Positions 1 to 4,705 of a stretch of DNA of 6,439 bases are shown here, piece by piece. This stretch comes from Bacillota bacterium (lineage in GTDB: Bacteria > Bacillota_E > Sulfobacillia > Sulfobacillales > Sulfobacillaceae): assembly GCA_021820645.1 (NCBI GenBank), contig JAKADJ010000135.1, positions 1-6,439 of the forward strand, given 5' to 3'. The notes beneath the pieces were generated by a model that was not told the origin of the DNA, did no database searches, and saw only the letters and a program-made list of their open reading frames with translations. The translations under genes and the position numbers were made by a program. Every line of letters starts with the position of its first letter. Positions within the stretch are counted from its first letter, which is position 1.

Positions 1-107
1 GGAGCACGGAGGCCGACGATCGTTTACGGGCGTACGAACGGGGAGACATCGAGGCGCTGCCGGCCGAAGGGGTGTTCCGTCGAATTCAACAGCCGCCCAG
101 CAAATGA
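1..107 (+). CDS. Addiction-module antitoxin, C-terminal fragment (5' end outside window)
   Basis: The reading frame is open from the left edge (first full codon at 3) to TGA at 105-107, giving the last 34 residues of a protein. The visible part includes DRLRAYERGDIEALPAEGVF and ends RRIQQPPSK. The pattern of an arginine-rich helix, an 'AYERGDI-ALPAEEV'-like stretch and a short basic tail is typical of the C-terminus of small antitoxins of the 'putative addiction module component' family, usually about 70-80 residues and paired with RelE/ParE toxins. The family assignment rests on pattern recognition of this tail only. The context agrees: the stop overlaps the ATG of a ParE-like reading frame in an ATGA junction, the usual antitoxin-toxin coupling. 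What is visible shows no lesion, but the N-terminal part lies outside the window and its integrity cannot be judged. Confidence 0.6.
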   Translation, partial: STEADDRLRAYERGDIEALPAEGVFRRIQQPPSK

Positions 108-401
108 CGGTCGAATTTCTCCGGACGGCCGCGGTGCTATTACAACGAGCAAAGCGAAGGGCTCGGGTACCAATTGGCGGTCGAGGTGCAAAACACATTG
201 AACCGCATCGCCGAATTCCCCGACGCCTGGCCGCTCTTGTCGGAGCGAACGCGACGTTGCCGGTTGCGCCGCTTTCCCTATGGCGTAATTTACCGCGTTA
301 TCGATGATACGCTGCTGGTGATCGCCGTTATGCACATGCATCGACACCCGGACACGTGGAGAGACCGGGTGTCGCCACACCATGACGACCCCGCGGACTA
401 A
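104..401 (+). pseudogene. RelE/ParE-family toxin, frameshifted
   Basis: Toxins of this family act on ribosome-bound mRNA (RelE) or gyrase (ParE); which applies here cannot be told. The gene starts at ATG 104, overlapping the antitoxin stop, and begins MTVEFLRTAA, a normal ParE-type start. After about ten codons the homologous sequence continues in another frame: from about 135 the third frame reads YYNEQSEGLGYQLAVEVQ, then NRIAEFPDAWPLL, RRFPYGVIYRV and AVMHMHRHPDTWRDR, the characteristic body and C-terminus of the family, ending at TAA 399-401. Moving from one frame to the other requires skipping one base near 134. Family members usually have about 17-18 residues before the YY pair, while only about 11 fit here, so a small deletion probably accompanies the shift. 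A TTG at 174 could restart a 75-residue truncated product, but this would lack the first strand and helix. Most likely an inactivated toxin; a sequencing error cannot be excluded. Confidence 0.65.
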
Positions 402-480
402 GACCGAGGGACCCCCGCTTACATCAACAACCGGTGCTTTTTGGTAGCTCCTACAGAGCAAGTCCATGGATTGCGGAACG

Positions 481-494
481 AAACGAGCTCGTTT
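481..494. repeat. Perfect 14-base palindrome AAACGAGCTCGTTT
   Basis: The sequence equals its own reverse complement over 14 bases. No adjacent U-run marks it as a terminator. It could be a protein-binding site or chance. Confidence 0.4.
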
Positions 495-690
495 GCTCTA
501 TGTTCATATCGGGTTGGCCATAGACCCAATACATCGCCCACAACAATAACTTGCGATACAAATGAGGGGCCTTTGGGGGCGAGAATTCCGTAGATGTCGA
601 CGGTGTTGCTCCACCACCTTGGGGCCCGTCCCCCCTTCAGACGGACCGTATACTGAAATATGAGCGGGTCTGAAAAGGCCCGATCGTTCT

Positions 691-704
691 CCCGGCATGC
701 CGGG
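691..704. repeat. Perfect 14-base palindrome CCCGGCATGCCGGG
   Basis: A GC-rich self-complementary site about 50 bases upstream of the micro-ORF at 757. It has no central loop, so as RNA it would form only a strained hairpin; as DNA it could be a dyad for a dimeric protein. Function unknown. Confidence 0.4.
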
Positions 705-756
705 TCTACGGTCTACCGCTTGCTGTAAGCGAATAGAACCGGATGGGGAGGGTGCC

Positions 757-840
757 GTGAGTCTCCATCTCATCGTGCCTATCGCTGTCGCGATAGGCGG
801 TTTGATTGGGCGATGGCTTCTCACTCGTCGCAAACAATAA
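757..840 (+). CDS. Putative 27-residue single-pass membrane micro-protein
   Basis: A GTG start at 757 follows GGAGGG (747-752) with a 4-base gap, the best-placed ribosome-binding site in the left part of the window, and the frame ends at TAA 838-840. The product begins MSLH, continues with a hydrophobic segment of about 18 residues (IVPIAVAIGGLIGRWLL, about residues 6-22) and ends in a basic TRRKQ tail. This layout suits one membrane helix with a cytoplasmic positive C-terminus. No known family is recognised. A 9-base-pair perfect hairpin lies inside the frame (777-798), so an RNA element is an alternative reading. No clear promoter is seen; TATACT at 649-654 has no matching -35. Initiation signal and composition support coding, but the short length limits confidence. 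Confidence 0.4.
   Translation: MSLHLIVPIAVAIGGLIGRWLLTRRKQ
777..798 (+). other. Perfect 9-bp hairpin inside the micro-ORF
   Basis: GCCTATCGC (777-785) and GCGATAGGC (790-798) are exact reverse complements around a four-base loop, TGTC. No T-run follows, so this is not a standard intrinsic terminator. It lies 18 bases after the GTG start, where a stable stem could slow early translation, or it may mark a structured RNA. Confidence 0.5.
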
Positions 841-1094
841 TCCGCGCGGGATGGCAATCCATCGGATTACGATGAGTCTCTAGTTAAGTGATCGCAGACT
901 TCGGAGCTCTGGACGCCATCCGGCCACTACCGAGTGGCGGGCACCTGATACTTCCATCAAATCGAGCGTCATTTTCGGCGACCGTCGGAAAGGCCGGTAT
1001 TAGCACATGACGGTGCCCTTTGGCATTGGTGTCATTTACGATCGTCAATGGTGGATGCAGCTACTAAACGGGAAGACAGGCCGATGTATTCCAC
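841..1094. other. Intergenic region with no convincing gene
   Basis: A 44-codon plus-strand frame (ATG 1007 to TGA 1141) is present but has only a distant GGAAAGG (988-994) and no recognisable family. Otherwise I see only a short repeat pair (AATCC 856-860, GGATT 864-868) and the hairpin at 923-938. Confidence 0.45.
923..938 (+). other. Perfect 6-bp hairpin GCCACT/AGTGGC with ACCG loop
   Basis: GCCACT (923-928) pairs with AGTGGC (933-938). Beyond one G-G mismatch, two more C-G pairs extend the stem (920-921 with 940-941). No U-tract follows on either strand. It is a candidate RNA fold in a gene-free stretch, with no family assigned. Confidence 0.35.
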
Positions 1095-1277
1095 CTAGTG
1101 GGACTTACGGGGGCGATGACGCAGTAGCGTCTCTGGCTTGACCATGGGTTCGTGGGGTATGTCGTCGGCGGATTCCAACCAGCGGCAGGGCAGCATGCCG
1201 TCAGTACGAACCGCATATTCCCACTCCGGCCGGTCCTGCCCGTCGAACCAAAATATTCCTACGCGTGGCGTCACCAT
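1095..1277 (-). CDS. Hypothetical 60-residue protein
   Basis: The minus-strand frame runs from ATG (1277-1275) to TAG (1097-1095). It has a protein-like composition: begins MVTPRVGIFWFDGQ, then PEWEYAVRTDGMLPCRWLES, an acidic ADDIPHEP segment and a basic RHRPRKSH tail. I recognise no named family and see no signal peptide or membrane helix. The start is weak: no Shine-Dalgarno sequence lies before the ATG or before the GTG at codon 2, and an in-frame stop lies ten codons upstream, so the protein cannot extend far. It sits 135 bases downstream of the Nudix gene on the same strand and could be read from the same transcript. The opposite strand carries a longer but compositionally poorer frame, which I treat as its shadow. 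It may be a real small conserved protein or the surviving part of a decayed gene. Confidence 0.4.
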   Translation of the reverse strand: MVTPRVGIFWFDGQDRPEWEYAVRTDGMLPCRWLESADDIPHEPMVKPETLLRHRPRKSH

Positions 1278-1412
1278 GCGATATTCGGCTATCGGTTGGG
1301 CCCATCATGGATACCCTTTCCGCTCTTCGAAATCGCAGCGTGTGCGAACAGTTTAGATAAACTAACGAAAGCCGGTACACCGCAACGGCCCGAATTCCTC
1401 ATACCCGTCCAC

Positions 1413-2012
1413 TTACCAGTCCCCTTCGAGCCCATCGCTTGTCGCATCGCCACGCATTTGAGAAGCACGCGTTCTCTCAAGTATCGCGTGTTCGATGATC
1501 GGTCGCTGGCTCGGCAAAAGTAGCTCGGGCAATCCGTCTCGCCAGGAAAACCAATCCCAAGCCGTGATTTCCCCATCGGCGGATGGCCCTGATTGCTCCA
1601 AGGACGAAGGGTTCCTGACCTCGGCCCAAAAAATGCATTCCAAATGGCGTCGATTAGGAAATCGGGCCTCCAACCATTGAAGGGTCTCGACGGTTAGTCC
1701 ACACTCTTCTTTCAACTCACGGCGCACCGCATCTTCTAAGGACTCGCCATAGTGAACCCATCCCGTAGGAAGCCCCCACGGGTATCTCGGCCGATAGCTA
1801 TGCTCTAGTAACAATAGGCGATCATCTCGGAACACCACCAGGACAATGGCCATCACAAATTTCGCTTGGGTCCACCACATTAAGCACTCGATGAAGCGGC
1901 GTCCCCCGAGTCTTCCCATCACTCGAAGCAACCAGAAACGGATAGACCGCCCAATCAACCTTAATCTCTTGCGACTAGGAAGTGGCGCAGATCCAGATTC
2001 GCTGTGTGGCAC
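1413..2012 (-). CDS. Nudix hydrolase
   Basis: Nudix enzymes hydrolyse nucleoside diphosphates linked to another moiety, using Mg2+ held by the Nudix-box glutamates. The 199-residue product carries a complete box matching G-x5-E-x7-R-E-U-x-E-E-x-G-U at residues 84-106: GWVHYGE, then SLEDAVR, then RELKEECGL. Before it lie the usual first strands (FVMAIVLVVFRDDRLLLLEH, about 52-71) and YPWGLPTGW; the usual GLPGG turn is GLPTG here. A basic N-terminal extension of about 45 residues (GRSIRFWLLRVMGRLGGRRF region) precedes the core and could be amphipathic. The substrate cannot be predicted. Translation starts at GTG (2012-2010), chosen because AGGGAGGAG (2029-2021) sits 8 bases upstream. It lies downstream of the mutase and small membrane protein on the same strand, separated by 132 bases with a possible terminator, so it is probably its own unit. 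The domain call is certain; the role is not. Confidence 0.93.
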   Translation of the reverse strand: MPHSESGSAPLPSRKRLRLIGRSIRFWLLRVMGRLGGRRFIECLMWWTQAKFVMAIVLVVFRDDRLLLLEHSYRPRYPWGLPTGWVHYGESLEDAVRRELKEECGLTVETLQWLEARFPNRRHLECIFWAEVRNPSSLEQSGPSADGEITAWDWFSWRDGLPELLLPSQRPIIEHAILERTRASQMRGDATSDGLEGDW

Positions 2013-2020
2013 CCGTGAAT

Positions 2021-2029
2021 CTCCTCCCT
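2021..2029 (-). promoter_or_regulatory. Ribosome-binding site fixing the Nudix GTG start
   Basis: On the minus strand this reads AGGGAGGAG, with an 8-base gap to GTG 2012. It supports the GTG over internal methionines, which lie within the Nudix core or its extension without such a site. Confidence 0.75.
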
Positions 2030-2065
2030 GAGCCCGAGTTTAAAATAGGCCGCCAGACCGCCAAC

Positions 2066-2094
2066 ACAAAAGACCCCACAGGCCATAGCCCGTG
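2066..2094 (-). terminator. Possible weak intrinsic terminator
   Basis: On the minus strand, CACGGGC (2094-2088) and GCCTGTG (2083-2077) form a 7-bp stem with one G-U pair around a four-base loop. GGG and then a TCTTTT run follow. It lies about 50 bases past the stop of the 62-residue gene. The spacer of Gs before the Ts is not ideal, so termination may be partial. Confidence 0.35.
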
Positions 2095-2144
2095 AAGTTT
2101 CCAGGCTCTGGCTTATGAGGTGTCAAGACGTCGGCATCCCGCTA

Positions 2145-2333
2145 CTAGAGTCCGAGTGCTATGATGGCCAAACCTAGTCCGGCCATGGCCACACCCAAAA
2201 TCCCATAAAAGGCCGATGCCTTGCGAAATCCCGGAGTCTTACGCTCAAACAACATCACGGCGCCTAACATGAGACCTAGGATGGTTAAAATGGTTCCCAG
2301 GGACATCACACCAGACATGTTGCCCAATGGCAC
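2145..2333 (-). CDS. Small two-helix membrane protein downstream of the acyl-CoA mutase
   Basis: A 62-residue, strongly hydrophobic product. Helix 1 covers about residues 11-29 (SLGTILTILGLMLGAVMLF), a short charged loop follows (ERKTPGFRK, 30-38), and helix 2 covers about 42-62 (ends AGLGLAIIALGL). It is expected in the membrane as a hairpin, with the positive loop probably cytoplasmic. I recognise no named family. The start is uncertain: GTG 2333 has GGGGAG about 11 bases upstream, which is rather far; ATGs at 2318 and 2306 (codons 6 and 10) keep both helices but have no clear ribosome-binding site. The mutase stop lies only 18 bases upstream, so the two genes are very probably co-transcribed. 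Function unknown; the pairing with a soluble B12 enzyme is unexplained. Confidence 0.7.
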   Translation of the reverse strand: MPLGNMSGVMSLGTILTILGLMLGAVMLFERKTPGFRKASAFYGILGVAMAGLGLAIIALGL

Positions 2334-2351
2334 AGTCGATCACGCTCCCCG

Positions 2352-3995
2352 CTAGAATACCGGACGCTCACGCCATCCGCCAAACACTTCTTTCATCGAT
2401 TGTACAATTTCTCCCTCCGTGGCACCAGATCGCACCGCATCAATAATGCGGGGCATGAGGGGTGCGTCCGGGGTTCGGCAGGCCCGGGTCAACGCCGCCA
2501 GATCCTCCGTCACACGTTTTGTATCGCGACGCTGGCGAAACCGCACTACTTCGTCGATCTGAGATCGTTCCACTGACGGGTCGATCTTTAGAATGGGAAT
2601 CCGCTCGGTTTCCTCTTCGGTAAATGCGTTGACGCCCACCATAATTTGCTCGTGGCTCTCGAGTTCCTTCTGATACCGATAAGATGCTTCTGCGATTTCG
2701 CGTTGGAAAAAGCCATTCTCCACACCTTCTAGCACGCCCCCAATTTCCTCGATGCGGGCAAAATATGCCTCGGCTTCCGACTCCAGACGGTCCGTCAGAG
2801 CTTCGACAAAATAGGATCCCGCCAATGGGTCTACGGTGTTGGCCACGCCGGTTTCATAGGCAATCACCTGCTGGGTCCGGAGCGCGATCTTGACAGATTT
2901 CTCCGTGGGTAGCGAGAGCACTTCATCCATTGAGTTCGTGTGCAAGGATTGCGTCCCTCCCAGCACGGCGGCCAACGCCTCAAACGCCGTTCGCACAATG
3001 TTATTTTCCGGCTGCTGCGCGGTCAGGGAACAGCCGGCGGTTTGTGTATGAAAGCGCATGGTCCAGGATCGAGGGTTCTTCGCGCCATATTTCTCTTTTA
3101 AGTGCCGCGCCCAAATTCTTCGGGCGGCTCTAAACTTCGCAATTTCTTCAAAGAAATCAATATGCGAGTTGAAGAAGAACGATAACCGCGGCGCAAACGC
3201 ATCCACATCCAAGCCTGCCTGGATTCCGGCCTCTACGTACGCAAACCCGTCGGCTAAGGTAAAGGCTAGTTCTTGAGCGGCGGTAGCACCGGCTTCTCGA
3301 ATATGGTAGCCGCTAATACTCACGGAATTCCACTGCGGAACTTCATGGGTGGCAAATGCCATCATATCGGTCATCACCCGCATGGAGGGCCGCGGTGGAA
3401 ATAGCCATTCTTTCTGGGCAATATATTCTTTTAAGATATCGGCCTGCAATGTTCCCCGCAAGCGATCCCAGGACACGCCTTGGCGTTCCGCAGCCACCAA
3501 GTACATGGCCCAAATGATTGGTGCGGGCCCATTGATGGTCATTGAGGTAGAGACCTGGTCCAAAGGAATCTCTCTAAAGAGGCGCTCCATATCCCCGACG
3601 GTGTCGACAGCAACCCCTTCTCGGCCGACTTCACCGAGGCTATGACTATCGTCAGAGTCATACCCCATTAAGGTCGGCATATCGAATGCCACCGAAAGCC
3701 CGGTTTGACCTTGATCTAATAGATACCGAAACCGTTGATTGGTTTCGGTCGCCGTCCCAAAGCCCGCGAACTGGCGCATCGTCCACACCCGGCCCCGATA
3801 CATATTGGGATGAATGCCCCGGGTAAAGGGATAATGCCCCGGATCGCCAATCTCCTCGGGATCCCCAACATCATCTCGGGTGTATACTTCCTTAATAGGA
3901 ATCCCCGAGATGGTTCGAAAACTTCGATGGCCTCGATAGGGATCCCCACTTACTGCCTTAGTATCCGGCGGGTCCAGCTTGCGTTCGGTTGCCAT
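2352..3995 (-). CDS. Acyl-CoA mutase large subunit, B12-dependent (methylmalonyl-CoA mutase family, isobutyryl-CoA-mutase-type signature)
   Basis: Adenosylcobalamin-dependent mutases of this family rearrange the carbon skeleton of acyl-CoAs by a radical mechanism. The 547-residue product covers the substrate-binding barrel: [16 protein letters not shown] near 71, [16 protein letters not shown] near 99, [17 protein letters not shown] near 226 with the conserved His231, FHTQTAG near 315, and [13 protein letters not shown] near 346. It ends at [11 protein letters not shown] with no cobalamin-binding domain, as in two-subunit enzymes, so a separate small subunit is required. The substrate positions equivalent to Tyr89 and Arg207 of Propionibacterium methylmalonyl-CoA mutase are Phe76 (RQFAGF) and Gln194 (EYIAQKEW), with the same 118-residue spacing; Phe80/Gln198 is the isobutyryl-CoA mutase pair. 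The position equivalent to the HCM-specific Asp is Ala103, against 2-hydroxyisobutyryl-CoA mutase. ATG 3995 is chosen over ATG 4013 because AAGGGAG lies 6 bases before it. Followed by a small membrane protein and divergent from an XRE regulator. Automated labels would probably say methylmalonyl-CoA mutase. Confidence 0.93.
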   Translation of the reverse strand: MATERKLDPPDTKAVSGDPYRGHRSFRTISGIPIKEVYTRDDVGDPEEIGDPGHYPFTRGIHPNMYRGRVWTMRQFAGFGTATETNQRFRYLLDQGQTGLSVAFDMPTLMGYDSDDSHSLGEVGREGVAVDTVGDMERLFREIPLDQVSTSMTINGPAPIIWAMYLVAAERQGVSWDRLRGTLQADILKEYIAQKEWLFPPRPSMRVMTDMMAFATHEVPQWNSVSISGYHIREAGATAAQELAFTLADGFAYVEAGIQAGLDVDAFAPRLSFFFNSHIDFFEEIAKFRAARRIWARHLKEKYGAKNPRSWTMRFHTQTAGCSLTAQQPENNIVRTAFEALAAVLGGTQSLHTNSMDEVLSLPTEKSVKIALRTQQVIAYETGVANTVDPLAGSYFVEALTDRLESEAEAYFARIEEIGGVLEGVENGFFQREIAEASYRYQKELESHEQIMVGVNAFTEEETERIPILKIDPSVERSQIDEVVRFRQRRDTKRVTEDLAALTRACRTPDAPLMPRIIDAVRSGATEGEIVQSMKEVFGGWRERPVF

Positions 3996-4001
3996 GCCCT
4001 G

Positions 4002-4008
4002 CTCCCTT
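4002..4008 (-). promoter_or_regulatory. Ribosome-binding site fixing the mutase start
   Basis: AAGGGAG on the minus strand, 6 bases before ATG 3995. The alternative ATG at 4013 has no such site, and this motif would lie inside its coding sequence. Confidence 0.65.
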
Positions 4009-4021
4009 CTCATCGCAGATC

Positions 4022-4033
4022 GTTGTTAGCAAC
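4022..4033. promoter_or_regulatory. Candidate operator, imperfect dyad between mutase and XRE gene
   Basis: GTTGTTAGCAAC matches its reverse complement at 10 of 12 positions, with GTTG and CAAC arms. It lies in the divergent gap, directly beside the AT-rich -10-like element and near where a mutase transcript would start. XRE regulators bind short dyads, so it is a plausible site for the adjacent regulator; this is inference. Confidence 0.35.
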
Positions 4034-4041
4034 ATTATAAT
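4034..4041. promoter_or_regulatory. Bidirectional -10-like element ATTATAAT
   Basis: The palindrome gives a perfect TATAAT on the plus strand (4036-4041) and on the minus strand (4039-4034). No good -35 box lies at 16-18 bases on either side. On the minus strand it would start the mutase message near 4028, leaving a leader of about 30 bases. On the plus strand the start would fall near 4048, at the edge of the regulator's Shine-Dalgarno site, giving a very short leader. Minus-strand use is therefore more comfortable. Confidence 0.45.
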
Positions 4042-4047
4042 ACTTAT

Positions 4048-4054
4048 GGAGGTG
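4048..4054 (+). promoter_or_regulatory. Ribosome-binding site fixing the TTG start of the XRE gene
   Basis: GGAGGTG with 8 bases between GGAGG and TTG 4061. The in-frame ATG at 4046 overlaps this motif and so is unlikely to be the start. Confidence 0.75.
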
Positions 4055-4060
4055 TTCCGC

Positions 4061-4705
4061 TTGGCACGAAAGACTCCCCTATACGCACCAGTCATTCGCT
4101 ATCTGCGTGAATCTCATCAAATGACGCGCACCCAATTGGCTAATCGGCTAGCCGTACAAGATTATTATATCGGGTACATGGAAGACGGTTATCGATATCC
4201 CCGACCCCGGCAAGTCCTCATCTTGTCTCACGTATTTGACTGGCCCGTATTTGAGCTCGCACTCTTGACTGACGTGGAGATACCCTATCCCAATTGGCCC
4301 CGCCTCGAAGACTTGCCTAGTTGGCTGGCTTTGGCCAATCAATGGTTTCAAATTGCTGACGTGATCCAGCGTTACACATTGGCGCAAAGCCTCTTTCGCG
4401 AGCCGACTTGGTTGTCCCGCTTATACCAACAGGAACCTTCTCTAAAAAGTCAAGTGGATGCTTACGGCTTCATTGCTCTCTACGGTTTCTTAAGAGACCG
4501 CTGGGAATCTCTTTCGATTCCTACCGGACGTCAAGCATTGCCCACGTCGCTAGATGATGTGCTCAACGCACTGGGTGCCTCAGACCGTCCCGAGCAGATC
4601 CCACCGATCACGATCGACGCGACGCCAAAATGGTGGAAGAGCCTCAGCCCACGCCAGCAACAAGCACTAGAGTCCATGGCGCTCACCCTGGTCCAAGACT
4701 CTTAA
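4061..4705 (+). CDS. XRE-type helix-turn-helix protein, candidate regulator of the mutase
   Basis: The 214-residue product has an N-terminal helix-turn-helix of the XRE/Cro type at about residues 11-65: VIRYLRESHQMTRTQLANRL, then VQDYYIGYMEDGYRYPRPRQ and a hydrophobic closing helix (VLILSHVFDWPVFEL). The segments TRTQLANRL and QDYYIGYMEDG correspond to the second and recognition helices. The remaining 140 residues, rich in Trp and Leu (WLALANQWFQIADVIQRY; WKSLSPRQQQALESMAL), match no domain I know and may sense a ligand or mediate oligomerisation. The start is TTG 4061, chosen for the GGAGGTG upstream; the frame is open back to 3989 but without protein-like sequence. It is transcribed divergently from the mutase across 65 bases containing a dyad, the usual arrangement for a local, self-controlling regulator. 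Its TAA overlaps the stop of the convergent leucine dehydrogenase gene. The DNA-binding domain is clear; the target is inferred. Confidence 0.8.
   Translation: MARKTPLYAPVIRYLRESHQMTRTQLANRLAVQDYYIGYMEDGYRYPRPRQVLILSHVFDWPVFELALLTDVEIPYPNWPRLEDLPSWLALANQWFQIADVIQRYTLAQSLFREPTWLSRLYQQEPSLKSQVDAYGFIALYGFLRDRWESLSIPTGRQALPTSLDDVLNALGASDRPEQIPPITIDATPKWWKSLSPRQQQALESMALTLVQDS

Larger units (their letters stand above)
402..756. other. Intergenic stretch without a convincing gene
   Basis: No reading frame here has protein-like composition together with an initiation site. The long minus-strand frame over 504-857 has a low-complexity, Arg/Pro/Cys-rich translation and lies antisense to the better micro-ORF at 757-840, so I do not call it. 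Visible structure is limited to short palindromes (481-494, 691-704) and a small hairpin (CGCTT 717-721 with AAGCG 727-731). It may be remnant sequence beside the decayed toxin-antitoxin pair. Confidence 0.5.

Noticed and set aside
24..467. 147-codon minus-strand frame across the toxin region
   Set aside because: It is antisense to the clearly recognisable antitoxin and toxin sequences.
504..857. 117-codon minus-strand frame
   Set aside because: The translation is rich in Arg, Pro and Cys with no family features, and it lies antisense to the better-initiated micro-ORF.
640..1000. Cobalamin riboswitch, considered because a B12 enzyme is nearby
   Set aside because: Only isolated hairpins are seen, with no recognisable B12-box arrangement, and the mutase promoter is about 3 kb away and lacks room for such a leader.
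1007..1141. 44-codon plus-strand ORF (begins MTVPFGIGVIYDRQWW)
   Set aside because: The length is within chance, GGAAAGG is 12 bases from the ATG, the end overlaps the 1095-1277 ORF, and no family is recognised. Kept only as a remote possibility.
1152..1523. 123-codon plus-strand frame
   Set aside because: It is antisense to the 60-residue ORF and the Nudix gene 3' end; its composition follows from those genes.
2105..2135. TTGACA on the minus strand upstream of the Nudix gene as a -35 box
   Set aside because: The sequence 16-18 bases downstream (around TGGAAA) does not resemble a -10 box.
3989..4060. N-terminal extension of the XRE protein to TTG 3989
   Set aside because: The extra residues cover the divergent promoter region and would place GGAGGTG inside the gene; TTG 4061 is well supported.
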